A stretch of DNA of 64,000 nt, taken from assembly GCA_958298945.1 (NCBI GenBank), contig OY282609.1, positions 31,345,212-31,409,211 of the forward strand, written 5' to 3'. The position numbers were made by a program, and so were the translations under genes. Shown piece by piece: positions 24,341-36,253 of the stretch. This DNA comes from Atherix ibis. Its lineage: Eukaryota > Arthropoda > Insecta > Diptera > Athericidae. The first letter of the stretch is position 1, and every line of letters begins with the position of its first letter. A model generated the notes under the pieces. That model made no database searches. It saw nothing but the letters and a program-made list of their open reading frames with translations, and was not told where the DNA came from.

Positions 24341-24460
24341 CGATCTTTCATGTTAGTTTGGATAGGACTTTTGCACTACTTTCATGTTAGTTTGGATAGG
24401 ACTTTTTATTCCAGTTGCGATCTTTCATGTTAGTTTGGATAGGACTTTTGCACTACTTTT
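24341..24460. repeat. Tandem repeat around 'catgttagtttggataggac'
   Basis: Three copies of 'tcatgttagtttggatagga' occur within 120 bases. The first and third share the longer flanks 'cgatctttcatg' and 'gcactactt'. Non-coding. Confidence 0.9.
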
Positions 24461-25762
24461 CTGTTTTAATACTCTTCCAGAATTTTGTTTTTAAAAGCGC
24501 TTTTTCTTAAATTTTTATCTAATCTTTTTAAAAAAATTTACTTGAGTTTTTCGTAGAAGTAAAGAAAATTTCTTAATAAAACTAATAAATCAAAATGGGG
24601 ACAACAATTTTTCTGATGTCCTTTCACCTTTTTGTTTATTTGCCAGTAATCATTGTTATTTTATATCTTAAAATGATAATGATTATTTGTTAATATGCTT
24701 TTTTATGTTTTTTTTTATTTGCTATTATCTATCAAATTGGCTGTCTCATACTTCCTCATAGAGAAATTTATTTTAAGGTTGTTGATCTATAATTGCATCG
24801 AGTTTTATTCATAATAAACGAAGATATTTTTCGTATTGGATTTTTTTATTCTTGCAGTACATAAATATTCATTAAATCTGACTTTAATAGCCACCGAGTC
24901 CTTTATTATAAAAAAGACTATACTAAAAAGCATATGAATTTTTAGAAAAACTTATTTTTTATTTAATATATTCAATTTTTTTCCCCAATAATAAAGAGAA
25001 CTAAAATAGAATCAATATAATATTAAATTAATTTTTCTAAATATTCAGAAAGTTTTTGTGAATTTTTTTTTGGGAAAATTTTAAATTGAAATGAGAATTT
25101 TTCCGAATATAGAGGTAATGCTAAAAATCGCTATAAAAACGCCATCTTTTCAATTCTCGCAATTACTTTGTAGGGATTTCTCCTAGTAACTTTGTAAGTG
25201 TTTGTGATAGTTTTGAGAAAATTGTTAACTATCGGTAATTTTTTAATGGGAAATATATTGAAAATTAATATTTAATGATTTAATGTTATTTTCTTGTGGA
25301 TAAATTGGTGTTTTTGGTTGTGATTGCGATTTTCTCATTCAATTAAATGTATTAAAAAGACCATCACCAGTTGGTAAGATTTTCATCTTATTTCTAATAA
25401 TTTCTCAACTAGTTCTGAAATAGCATTGGTGCAACCAAATTTTCTTTTAAATATTCAGTAACAAAATCGTCGAAATAAAAGAAAATCTTCAAATAAACAA
25501 CAAATTTTTCATAATATTTGGTAGAAAGATGTTTAAATATTTTTATTTATACCAATTTTGTAGAGAAACTATTTGGAAAATAACAGAATAACTAGAGAGT
25601 TGGATTTAATAATTGAGAATAATTTATAAAAAATAACTAAAAATTTAATTTATCGTAATTTTCTGCAAAAATTAAAATTTTTTTAAAAATAATTTCCAGA
25701 AAGAAATTCGTAAAAAAACATTTTGGAGGGTGTGGTAAATGTATAATTGAGAATGATTTTAT
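24461..25762. other. AT-rich intergenic DNA
   Basis: No gene recognised. Only short low-complexity frames are present. Confidence 0.45.
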
Positions 25763-26516
25763 CTTAGATTATAGAAGAACTGGATAGGCCTCTACACAAA
25801 AATTGTTGCCGAATTTTGTTGGCAATGCATTCGTAAGAACGCACACCCACGCAAAATAAGAGAAACAGCGTAGATCAGTGGGTGCCAATTTTAAACTTCA
25901 ATATGCGATTCAAGCGGTTCTTTTTAAACCATTTTGATATGTGATGTTATTTATGTAATAAAACGTATTGTAGTATTCTATTTTAATATTTTGGGTTTTG
26001 TTGTCTAATGGAATTAGTTATGGAAATTTGCAATAAAACGCAATATTCTATTTTTAAATATTTGTTATTTATTTATTATATTTTCATTTTATTTATTAAA
26101 ACAGAATTATAATATGGAAGAGCATATAAAAATGTATATTGCAAGTTATTTAATTAAATCAAAACAATTATGTGCACAAATAAAAATCCATACTAAAAAT
26201 TGCAAACTGAATGAAATGACAGAATTTGATATTATGTTTATAAATTTTAATGTTAAACAAGCATTTTATAGATATTGAAAGCTTCTTTATAATAAAGGGT
26301 TTTCGAATAAGAGTGATATGATTTCTTTTTAAAAAAACACGCTAATTGTTGAGGAAATTCAAATGTTTTTTATTTAATATGAAGTACAATCGATACAATT
26401 AGGTTCTGAATAAAACGTCACTTAAATGACCTCCACGACTTATTTTCCAAGAACGAATTCGATGAACCAAATTTCCGACCACTTTTTCCACTAAATAAAG
26501 TCGTATGTCATGAATA

Positions 26517-27761
26517 CGAGGGTCGTTCAATAAGTCCTTAGAAAATCAAAAAAATTGCGCTTGTAGTGTCGGTAAAGATTTTTATTTGTAAGTAGCATTA
26601 TCGACAGGAAAGCTGTCAAAATTTCAGCTCAATCCATAGCGTAGGTCAATTTCTATCGTCGATTAAAGTTAACGACATTTATTTGTGCATAACAATGGAA
26701 AAAAGCGAGTTTAGGGCTGTCATCAAACATCTCCATTTGAAAGGCTTAAGCCCGAAAGAAATCAAAGCCGAGTTGGATGCAGTTCATGGCATATCTGCAC
26801 CTGTGTTTGCGACAGTTTACAATTGTGAATTTAAACGTGGCCGTTCATCAACAAAAGATGAACATCGTTCAGGACGCCCAGTTGAGGTGTCTACTCCTGA
26901 AATTATCGACAAAATCCACGATCTGATTTTGAACGATCGGCGAATTAAAGTGCGCGAATTAGTTGAGGCCACGGGCATATCACAAGGTACAGTTGGCAAG
27001 ATGGGTGCCGCGTTTGCTCTCAGAGGAGAATAAGCGCAATCGTGAAGTGGACTCTGAGCCTATGTTGGCACTCTTTCATCGCAATCCTGCCGAATTCCTT
27101 CGTCGATATGTCACTGTGGACGAAACCTGGTTACACTACCACACTCCAGAAACGAAGAGACAGTCATCACAGTGGATTTTCAATGGTAATGGGCTCCGAA
27201 GAAGGCAAAAACTGTGCCATCGGCCGGCAAGGTGATGGCCACGGTCTTTTGGGATTCGCAGGGCATCATTTTTATCGATAACTTGGAAAAAGGAAAAACA
27301 ATAACAGGAGCGTATTACGCGTCGTTATTGCAACGGTTGAGCGAGGAAATCAAAGAGAAACGCCGCCATCTGAAGAAGAAAAAAATCCTCTTGCATCAGG
27401 ACAATGCGCGTGTGCACACCTGCGCTGTTTCCATGGCCAAAATTGTGGAATTGAGAATGGAATTGTTGCAGCATCCCGCTTATTTACCAGATTTGGCCCC
27501 GAGTGACTATTTTCTTTTCCCCAATCTGAAGAAATGGCTTGCCGGACGACGGTTTACTTCCAACGAAGACGTCATTGCTCAAACGGATGAGTATTTTGCA
27601 GAACTTCCGAAATCCTATTTTTTGGACGGGATAAAATTTTTGGAAAAACGGTTGGAAAAGTGGAAAGAGCTAAAAGTAGATTATGTTAAAAAATAAAAAA
27701 TATTTTTTTAAAAAAACAGTTTTTTTCCATCTTTTTCTAAGGACTTATTGAACGACCCTCG
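26517..27761 (+). mobile_element. Mariner with CGAGGGTCGTTCAATAAG termini
   Basis: The left end CGAGGGTCGTTCAATAAGTC and the right end GACTTATTGAACGACCCTCG are perfect inverted repeats, flanked by TA at 26515-26516 and 27762-27763. The length is 1245 bp. It sits inside the DD41D transposase gene. A sister copy is at 52102-53300. Confidence 0.95.
26694..27696 (+). pseudogene. Mariner transposase, two frameshifts
   Basis: ATG 26694 begins MEKSEFRAVIKHLHLKGLSP. The first frame covers both DNA-binding helices up to GISQGTV. A small deletion near 26998 removes the HEKL-VKK segment and shifts the frame to RWVPRLLSEENKR and VTVDETW (first Asp). A second shift near 27190 leads to MATVFWDSQG, LLHQDNARVHTCAVSM (second Asp) and LAPSDYFLFPNLKKW (third Asp, DD34D spacing), ending DYVKK. 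All catalytic residues remain, so the element died by small indels and is probably young. Confidence 0.9.
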
Positions 27762-28907
27762 TAGCACGTTCAATATTGACTTCTAAAGCTTGAATAGAGT
27801 CTGGTTTATTGCTAAAGACCAATGACTTCAAATAACCCCACAAGAAATAGTCTAATGGTGTTAAATCACAACTTCTTGGAGGCCATTCAATGTCACAATT
27901 TCTTGAAATAATCGAATCTCCAAACTTTTCTCGCAATAATTCGGTTGTTGCACGTGCTGTGTGGCACGTAGCCCCGTCTTGTTGAAACCAGATGTTGCCA
28001 AGAACAACTTCTTCCAATTTCGGCCATAAAAAGTTGGTTATCATTGCTCTATACCGCTCTCCATTGACAGTAACGGTGTTACTAGCTTCATTTCGAAAGA
28101 AGTACGGACCGATGATTCCACCAGACCAAAAACCACACCAAACTGTCAATTTAGGTGAATGTAATGGGTGTTCATGAATAATTTGTGGATTTTCTTCGCA
28201 CCAGAATCGACAGTTTTGTTTATTTACCGCACCACTCAGATGAAAGTGATCCTCATCCGAGAAGATAATTTTCTTAAAAAAATCGTTATCGTTTTCAAGT
28301 TGTTCCAAGATAAAATCAGCAAATTCATGACGTTTACAGTGGTCCAATGGCTTCAGTTCTTGAGTGATAATAATATACAGATGCAAGCCCCAATCCTTTC
28401 TCAAAATCCGCCAGGTTGTGGTTTGAGACAGTCCCAATTCTTGAGAACGTCTTGGAATCGACAAATTACGGTCTTCAGCAAAACTTGTCTGAACGGAAGC
28501 AATATTTTCATTACTTCGAGCGGTTCTTTGTTTTATTGGCACTTGAAAATTATGTAAAGAAAATTTACGCTCGAAATTTTTAACAATTCGACGAATACCG
28601 AGCACAGTTGGACGATTATATTATAATTATTATAAAATGGCAAAAGCGCACGAAAAATTGCAATTGGAGAACGATTATTTTGATATTAAAATTGAATAAT
28701 TTGTAAACGTTGTTCTTGCGTATATCTCTCCATGATGAAATTGTAAAAATTACTTGAAAAAAAGGCAGATCATGACATATTACAAATGGCCGAAACGTCA
28801 CTTAGAAATCATATTACTCTTATTGGAAAACCCTATATAAATATGTGTTTGTGAATTGAAATGGTAATTTAAATAGGCATATGCATTTAAATTAAATTAA
28901 TCGGCTC

Positions 28908-29175
28908 TTCGGCAAATTTTCACAACAGTTTCAGAAGGGTACTTTAAGAAGCCAAAAGACTTGTACCCTATCAAACTGTTCGATGTCAATTCTCTTTTTA
29001 AAGCTGAATTATTGCTGTTATTGCTGTTATAGCTGTTACGGTTTTTATTGCTGTTATTACTGTTACTGGTGTTGTTGCTGTTATCTTCGCAATGCAAAGA
29101 CTTGTCTAGCTTAATAACAATCCGTTCTGGCTTCTTAAAGTACCCTTCTGAAAATATTGTCAAAATTTACCGAAG
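28908..29175. mobile_element. Foldback (MITE-like) element with Asn-codon repeat loop
   Basis: Perfect 22-bp arms (28932-28953 and 29129-29150) with core GGGTACTTTAAGAAGCC and its complement extend imperfectly to about 45 bp each. The loop holds a degenerate (GCTGTTATT)n run, 29008-29085. Read on the minus strand it encodes SNNSNKNRNSYNSNNSNN inside an 88-codon open frame (28897-29163). The frame spans both arms, so it is more likely a by-product of the repeat than a gene. Confidence 0.75.
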
Positions 29176-29291
29176 TGCCGTTTAAATTAATTAAATTTAA
29201 ATTAAAAAATAAAGCCTAATATGTATTCGAGGATTTTTTCACTATGTTCATTAAGTGCAGATGGGTTAAATAAATAATCATGGTCACTTGA

Positions 29292-29353
29292 TTACGTACG
29301 CCGCCACTGAACTATTTTCTGGTTACGTACGCCGCCACTGAACTATTTTCTGG
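29292..29353. repeat. Perfect 31-bp tandem duplication
   Basis: The 31-bp unit with core ACGTACGCCGCCACTGAACT occurs twice head to tail with no mismatch. This points to a recent slippage or repair event. Confidence 0.95.
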
Positions 29354-30109
29354 TAAATATTAAACTGTCAATATCACATTTGTTAACATTTATTGAATGT
29401 TGAACTTTTCACTTTTTAACCACTTTATGGACCAAATAAATCATTAAAAGCCATTTACGAACATCATAAACTAAATTTTTGTTAATTTCTCTAGTAAAAA
29501 TGAAGATGTTAACTTACCGAAAGAAATAAAATTCCCAGCAATGCTTTATGAAATACTTCATTTTCTGAAATAAAAACTTTCAATTAAATGTTATCAACAA
29601 TATAAATATTTATATAAATACATACTTACTTTTTCGTAAATACTTCAAAAAACATAAAAACTACACTTTTACTTACAATTTCCGATAAGTGCCAAAATAA
29701 AAACAAAAGTATGCAAGTATTTCGGTATGCTACCACTTTCATGGAGAATGGCGTGTTTTAAAACTCTTCGAAAGTCTACAAAATTGAGGCGCTTGATATT
29801 TACGAAATAAATAATAAACCTAAAATACCAGAATAGGATTGGAAAAAAAATAAATGTTGCTTTCTGTTGTGTTTAGATTATATTTTTGTTTGGAATAAGT
29901 TAACTATGCTTTTAAAATTCAGTAAATTTCTATTATGAAAACTAGATGTCAGTGGGTGTCATGTCTACATAAAAAAATCTATACAAAAGTATGCAAGCAT
30001 TGCGATATCTCGCCGTTGCTACAACAATTCAGCTAGAAAATTGTGTTTACATATACGAAAATCTAAAGTTCTGTTATCCAGGTATTCTTTAATCTAAGGT
30101 ACTGTTACA

Positions 30110-32490
30110 CTGATTTATTTAATTTTAAAGTAATCTAATTGCGCTCGAAATAACCAACGAAATACAATTGAGATAAAATTTAATAATTTTGTAAATGTTC
30201 TGTCATTCATTATGTTAAAATAATTACAAATAATATATTCACTTACCTTATTTATATTAAAATTTCAACTGTCAAACAACAATCCTGCAACATAACAAAA
30301 TATTGCAAAATTAAAAGAATGTCTAGTTCGCCGGTATAGCAGTCGGAGTTTTGTGCATTCGCATAAGACTATGACGGTTGTAAGATGATGACTGCCCGAG
30401 TGCATGGCGTTTTCAGTTTTAATCGGAATTGGTGTTCCCTACCATACTGCACAATGATCCCATGGGAATGTTCCGCTCATATGATTGGTGGATTTGCTAC
30501 AAACTGGAAGATTTAAATGTGTGCGAAGAAGTGATCGGTGGAATATTTCCAATGCCTAGTTCACACACGCGCACACACATTAATACAAGTGGCATGCAAC
30601 TCATATCTGAGCATGCACAAATGACTTCATTTCCAGTTTGTGTTTCGGTTTATGTGGTTGGCGTTTTTAGTGCAATTGTTATTTTTGGTATGAAAGTGAG
30701 TAGTAACTTTCCGTTTATTATTTTAAATAAATTTGGTAATATTTTTAACATCTTAATTATTATATGTTTTTCAATTATTATTACCATTATTATTTTTAAT
30801 AAATATTAATGTTAAAAAAAGATTTCTAAAACTTGTGCGGATATTAAATGAACGACGCCGTCACTATGACGCCATTTTTAATTCAATTAAGGGGATTTTT
30901 CCTAAAAATGTTTTACTTTTTGTGTACTTATTTTTAATTAGTTTTTCTCTTTTTTTAGTATTTATATGTAAGTTTACTGATTGTTGAAAGTTAATCAAAA
31001 ATTTGTTAAAACAAAATTCAAACCAGCATTTTTGTCAAAAAATGAACATTTATGTTGGCGATAGCGGAGAGGGGTTAAGTACACCGCTAAAGTTGTTAAA
31101 TGTGATTTTCAAAAGTTTTCTGTTCTATTAATAATAATAAATTGATACATTTTTCCTTTCTATAAATAGAGAATAAATTCTTAGGAATAAATTAGTGTGT
31201 AAATAGAAATTAATAAAAAGTTGATTGTGGGAATAAATTCTTTGTAGAGTTGCCATAATTCTTCACCCTAAAAGCTATTTAGGGATGCGTTTCTAATTAA
31301 TTTTGTCTAGCGAATAATGCATAATAAATTTGCATTCGCATGTGAAAATCTATTAGAATCTTTCCCATGACCAATAGGAATCCACCATGTGGAAAAGACA
31401 ATTTGGGAATACTAACTAAAAGTTCGGTTCCACTTTTGTTTAGATGGCTTTTTCGGTTAACTCAATTTCTTCGTTATTCAAATATTCAGTAATTGTTAGT
31501 TTTGATTAAATATTAAACAATTTTCACATTTTAAATAGGTGCCTAATTAATTTCTCATCATTTTTTTTATTCGGCATTGCGATTAAAATGAAAATTGCGG
31601 TTTTTTTTTTAGTATTTATCGACGCCATTTTGAAATTGATCAGAAAATTTTTTGTTTCGTGTTTTTTTTTAATTATTCCCAATTAAGTTTTTTTTAATGG
31701 AAAGTAAAAAAGAAAATGAAAAGAATTTCTTATTAAATAATCGATAATAGAAATAATCATACTAATTAATATCCTAAGCTTAAATAAAATTAATTGCTGC
31801 ATAGTCACATGTTTAAGTTAATACACTACAATTTATTTATATATTTTTTTTGTTAGTTTTTAAATTTTATTATGTGTTATATTATTTTATATTCGAATAA
31901 TTTTTCTCAATTGAAATAAATTTGATATGAAAATTGAATTTCTCACGCTGAATCAACAATGGCTGCCGTCGACGCCATTATGTATTTGCTTTTGAACTTA
32001 ATATTTTTTTTATCCAAACTACATTTTCCATTAATTTTAGTTGCACAAAAAAATCGCATACCATAAAAGAATTATTTGGATGAAAACAAATCGGTGTTTA
32101 TATATTTATTAAAGTTTCTAAAGTAATTTCTTCTTATTTTTTTTAATGCACATATTAACTTTGATTGTAGATTTTGTAAATTTGTTTAACGATATTAAGG
32201 ATGATGGAAGTTTTGGTGAGTATTGAACGTTTTCCTTATAAACAATTGTCCGACGCCATTTTGAATTAAATAAAAGAAAATATTTTGCACGAGATTTGGC
32301 TGATTTTCTCAATTAATTCTCTTATAATGTATTGGCAAATGGAAATATTGATGGTTATCACGAAATGGATTAATTAATTCTGTTATATTTTTATTATTGT
32401 ATTTCTAAAAAAAAATATTTATAGTGAATAATGGAAAAATAACGTTTTGAATAGTTCTTTTAATTTGTAATTTTTTTAAAAATATAAATA
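30110..32490. other. AT-rich diverged repeat related to 8-11.4 kb
   Basis: Contains matches to 8000-11360 (see entries there), in part direct and in part inverted. The frame at 30429-30809 falls in this repeat and has no recognisable domain; its hydrophobic C-terminus comes from TTATT-rich DNA. 'gacgccatttt' recurs at 30873, 31622, 31972 and 32251. No supported gene. Confidence 0.5.
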
Positions 32491-33700
32491 AGGTTGTTCG
32501 GAAAGTAATTTGGTTTTTTTTTTTATAAAAATGAAATACGATTTTCTTAGTGAATTAATATTTTATTCAATTAAATATTGTCCAGTCTGATCCAATACCC
32601 CCTTTGCCATCTTTCTGACTGTAGCATGATTCCACGCACATACAATTTTTGTTCCTTGCTGGCAAAAAACTAATCCAAGTGATTTTTGACCTCCTCATTT
32701 GAATTGACCGTTTTACCGTCTAAAATTTTTTGTAGAGACCAGAACAAATGGTAATCAAAAGGTGCTAGGTCTGGAGAGTATGATGGGTATGGCAGTGTAT
32801 CCCATCCAAGCTATAAAAGCTTTTGCCGAGTGGTCAAACTTGTATGTGGTTTCGCATTATCCTGTTGGAACACTATACCTTTCCTATTGACCAATTATGG
32901 CTTTTTTTCTTTAACTAAATCATTCAATTTGAAGCAAATCCCATCAAACAGATAGCATTATTTTTTTTTTGATGAATAATAGCTTTTGAGTGCTTTGATG
33001 AGCCGGTTCATCGTTTCTATTCCAGGATCTTTTGCGCTTAACATTGTTGTAGACAACCCATTTCTCGTCCCCAGTGGTTGATACGCCTCAAAAATGGATA
33101 ATTTTCGTGACGTTTAAGAAGCAAATCACAAACGTCAATGCGACGGTACAACTTTTTTTTTCCGTAAGAAGATGAGAAACCCATATGTCTAGCTTTGAGA
33201 TAAAACCCAACCGTTTTCAAATGATCGGGAACCATCGTATTCGATAAATTTAATTTCTCAGCGATCTCACGAGTTCTTATTCCCGGTTTGCATCAATTAA
33301 TGCCTTTATTGTGTCTTCATCAGTTTCAACTGGACTTCGACGACGTGGTGCATCTTCGAGATCAAAATTACCGGATCTTAATCTTGCAAACCATTTTTGG
33401 CACTGGCGCGCTCACTTAACAAATCTCCATAATTTTTTTCTTGCTTGAATAACATTTTTATCTTTTTTATAGTAAAAAAGTAAAATATGCTGGAAATGCT
33501 GTTTTTCACTTTCCATATTTAAAAGGGGTATCAACCAAAAACTACTGTGCAGAATCAATCGGTTTTTTTTTACAAGCAAGTCTTGCTTATATCAGCTGTC
33601 AAAATGCATATGATTATGCGGCTTAAGTGTGAAGTTGGGTTGTGTAAAAAATTCAATTAAGTCTTCTGTTGGGAAAAAATGAAATTACTTTCCGAACCCA
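32491..33700 (-). mobile_element. Degenerate irritans-like mariner
   Basis: Termini AGGTTGTTCGGAAAGTAATT and AATTACTTTCCGAACCCA mark the ends. Minus-strand fragments in several frames show the N-terminal QKWFARLRSG-like segment (near 33400), LEDAPRRRSPVETDEDT, the KKLYRRIDVCDLLLKRHENYPFLRRI block and remnants of the catalytic region. Multiple stops and shifts; inactive. Confidence 0.75.
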
Positions 33701-34847
33701 ATAATATTTTTAAATTATCTTAATTAATTTTATTGTAATCAAATTTGATAAACAGAAAGTTAGTTATAAGAAAAATAGGGGAAAAGATTGGGGGGGGGGG
33801 GGCTTAAAATTAGGCAAGGAAATGGATCAAAAAAAAAAATAGAATATAAAGGAGCGAAGATCAATGTGTCCATTTCCTGCTGGGTGTTGGAAATGTCCCC
33901 AATTGAGCACATACTTTTACCTTATCGAATTACTATAGTTAGGAGTCTAAAGAGATCGGTTCAAAACAAATATTTATTAGCAGTTCATTATTTATAAAAA
34001 AAATTTTAAAAGGCTTATTAAATAAATTATTTTCAATATTGTATGATAAAAATTATTTTCATAATAAAATAACAGACTTAATATTATTTTCAAATAAATA
34101 AAAAATATTTATATACAAGTTATCGGTGATAATAATATTATTATTAATCATTTTAAATAGCTATAAATCAGCAGAATTTTATTACATTAGAGATTGTGTT
34201 CTTCACAGAAAATGAATATTTTTTTTAGAAAGTATGTAATATTTATGCCGATTAATTATTTTTGTTGTGAAATTTTTTGTATTTTTTTTCTATTTTTTGA
34301 ATTTGATCTTGTCAGAGAATGACTTCTTTAAACACAAGAAATTAACGTCACTAATTCAATAACACCACATAATGTTGTTACGATCATACCATACATTCCA
34401 ATGCTTTGTTTATTTAGGATTTTTTCTTTATTGAATTAAATTGTATTTTTTAAAGATGGATTTATAAGTGTGTGCTTGTTAAGCCTTGGTTGAATTCTAA
34501 TTCAATATTTTCGTTATTATATATAAGATCTATGATCTTAAATTCATAGTCGACCAATTACTTCCGTTGCGTTTCTTCACTGTTTTTTTTTTTTTTTTTT
34601 GTTAATGTGTCGTTCCTGAATTACTTTTGAAAAGCTTTTGTATTTATTTGTGTATTTCCATAAGCTGGTAAATTTTCCTGAACAGTTAAGAATCCAAATT
34701 TCTGCTTCGATCACTGTGAATTTCCAGTACGAACTAAATTTATTATTAGGTGTAAGGCAATGTTCTGTTGTTTTTTTCTTAAGAGAACAAAGCTGTTTTT
34801 TTTCACTTTTTATATAAAGTTAAATCCAAACGATTTCATTCCACTAT
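33701..34847. other. AT-rich intergenic DNA with homopolymers
   Basis: No gene recognised. It contains a G run at about 33791-33802 and a T run at about 34586-34600, both liable to assembly error. Confidence 0.45.
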
Positions 34848-35600
34848 TTTTGATGTTAAAGATACACCTAGCAAAGCTAAGCCCGTCGATAAAATAATGC
34901 AAATGATCGAAGTAGACCGCATGTTAGCAGTCGTAGCATAAAGCTGGATTAAAAAAAAGCAGCTCAATGTTTGGGTGCCACAAGAATTGACGTAAAAAAA
35001 CTAGGTGGAAACCAAAGTTCAATCATCCCAATGGAAGTTGCCGCACGACTCAACACCGAAAAAAGCGCGTCAAGTTCGGTCGAATGTGAAGGTTTTGCTT
35101 AGTTTTCTTCAATTGCAGGGGCGTGGTGCATCATGAGTTTTTGCCACAGGGTAGAACGGTTAATAAGGAATATTACCTGCAAGTTATGCGCAAGTTGCGC
35201 GAAGCAATCCGCCAGAAACGCCCGGATTTGTGGAAGAACAAAAATTGGCTTTTGCACCATGATAACGCCCCTGCTCACGCATCCGTTGCTTGTGAGCGAA
35301 TTTTTGGCCAAAAAAAACACACATAATGCCGCACCCACCGTATTCCCCAGATCTGGCCCTCTGTGACTTTTTATTGTTCCCGAAACAGATTCTTTGATAC
35401 ATTTTTTGGAATAGGCAAAAATTGAAGACGAGCCAAAACACATGCAAGCAAAGTAGCCGTCAAGAATTAACTGAACATTTAAAATGGCCGAACTTGTCGG
35501 CATAAGTGAGAGACATGAGTACCAACATAACGCCACAAAAAATCGAATATACGTAACCCGCTGAAATTCAAAATTCGCGATACTTTTTGAACAGACCTTG
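34848..35600 (+). mobile_element. Chimeric mariner remnant with inverted end
   Basis: The left part (34848-34995, plus) reads VKDTPSKAKPVDKIMQMIEV and KKKQLNVWVPQELT, the linker and second helix region of one mariner type. At about 35000 it passes to VETKVQSSQWKLP, the catalytic domain of the GGTCTGTTCAAAAAG family, running to HHDNAPAHAS and RIPQIWPS. Near 35380 the orientation flips and the family's 5' end follows in reverse, closing with TACTTTTTGAACAGACCT. Several stops; not functional. Confidence 0.7.
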
Positions 35601-35609
35601 TGTAGTGCG

Positions 35610-36090
35610 GATCTGGTACCAAACGATTATCATCTTTTTTTTTGTCATTGCAAAACTTCCTTAGTAATAAGAAATTGGCATCAAGAGAAGATATTGTAGT
35701 AAAATTAGCTTAGTCGAGTTTTTCGCCAGTAGGTATCCAGGGCTTCTATGAGACGCTTAAATGGCAACAAATTATAAAACAAAACGGGTCATGTTTGACA
35801 CAAATCGGATAATCCGAACCATATTAAGTAAAGTCTTGAATAAATTGACTGCGTTATTTAAAACTGTTTGCCATGGTTCTGGCAGCTTGTCCAATCCCCA
35901 GGAGAAGTCCTCGCTTTTGGAGGCGAGATAGTCTTCCACTGCCATTTCGGCACCCTCAAAACTTGCGTATTCATTTCCATCAAGAATGTTTTGTAGCGAT
36001 CCGAATAGGTGGGTAGAGTCCGTTGGTGTAATATAAGAAGGATATGGGCGATGATGTGGAATTCCCCCTTCTGTTGGTTAAAGTTTCTCT
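35610..36090 (-). pseudogene. Mariner transposase C-terminal remnant
   Basis: The minus-strand translation across 36090-35730 resembles the end of a mariner transposase (SLQNILDGNEYASFEGAEMA, then LASKSEDF and LDKLPEPWQTVLNN), with frame breaks. A segment at 35614-35660 is the inverted counterpart of 6312-6360. No termini recognised. Confidence 0.55.
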
Positions 36091-36253
36091 CTTCAAAACA
36101 TCAAATTACGTACAATAACGATCAGCATTAGCGATTTCATTTTCTTTCAGCAGCTCATAGTGTATTACACCCTTGCGATTTCACCAACAACACAAAATAA
36201 TCTTTTTCTGATGCACACCTGCTTTTTCTGTAGACCATGGGTGGCCAACCTTT

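Larger units (their letters stand above)
26399..28733 (-). pseudogene. DD41D transposase, interrupted
   Basis: ATG at 28733 starts MERYTQEQRLQIIQF. A stop follows, and a frameshift occurs near 28610. From 28605 to 27764 the frame is long and clean, with a helix-turn-helix (ELGLSQTTTWRILRKD), first Asp in IIFSDEDHFHLSG, second Asp in WFQQDGATCHTA, and third Asp in CDLTPLDYFLWGY. I count 41 residues between the last two, which is why I call DD41D. The coding frame is cut at NIERA by the mariner at 26517-27761 and resumes on the far side (HDIRLYLVEKV and RGGHLSDVLFRT, stop 26399-26401). Confidence 0.9.
26295..28835 (-). mobile_element. DD41D (rosa-like) Tc1-mariner element, split by a mariner
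   Basis: The left terminus AAGGGTTTTCGAATAAGAGT and the right terminus ACTCTTATTGGAAAACCCTA lie between TA dinucleotides (26293 and 28836). A mariner occupies 26517-27761. Without it the element is about 1.3 kb. A shorter copy of the same family, 56327-57285, lies in the nervana-like gene. Confidence 0.85.
25763..30098. mobile_element. Long-TIR element carrying nested insertions
   Basis: The left end CTTAGATTATAGAAGAACTG and the right end CCAGGTATTCTTTAATCTAAG match the 20848-22010 element in reverse orientation. Terminal stretches are colinear with it: 'ggataggcctctacac' and 'gcgattcaagcggtt' on the left, and 'gggtgtcatgtctacataaa' near 29955 on the right. The interior holds a DD41D element (26295-28835), a mariner inside that, and a foldback element (28908-29175). 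No clear target-site duplication is seen here. Confidence 0.75.

Noticed and set aside
30429..30809. 126-codon frame with hydrophobic C-terminus
   Set aside because: It lies within the repeat shared with 8-11.4 kb, and the hydrophobic part comes from TTATT-rich DNA; the counterpart is not open.
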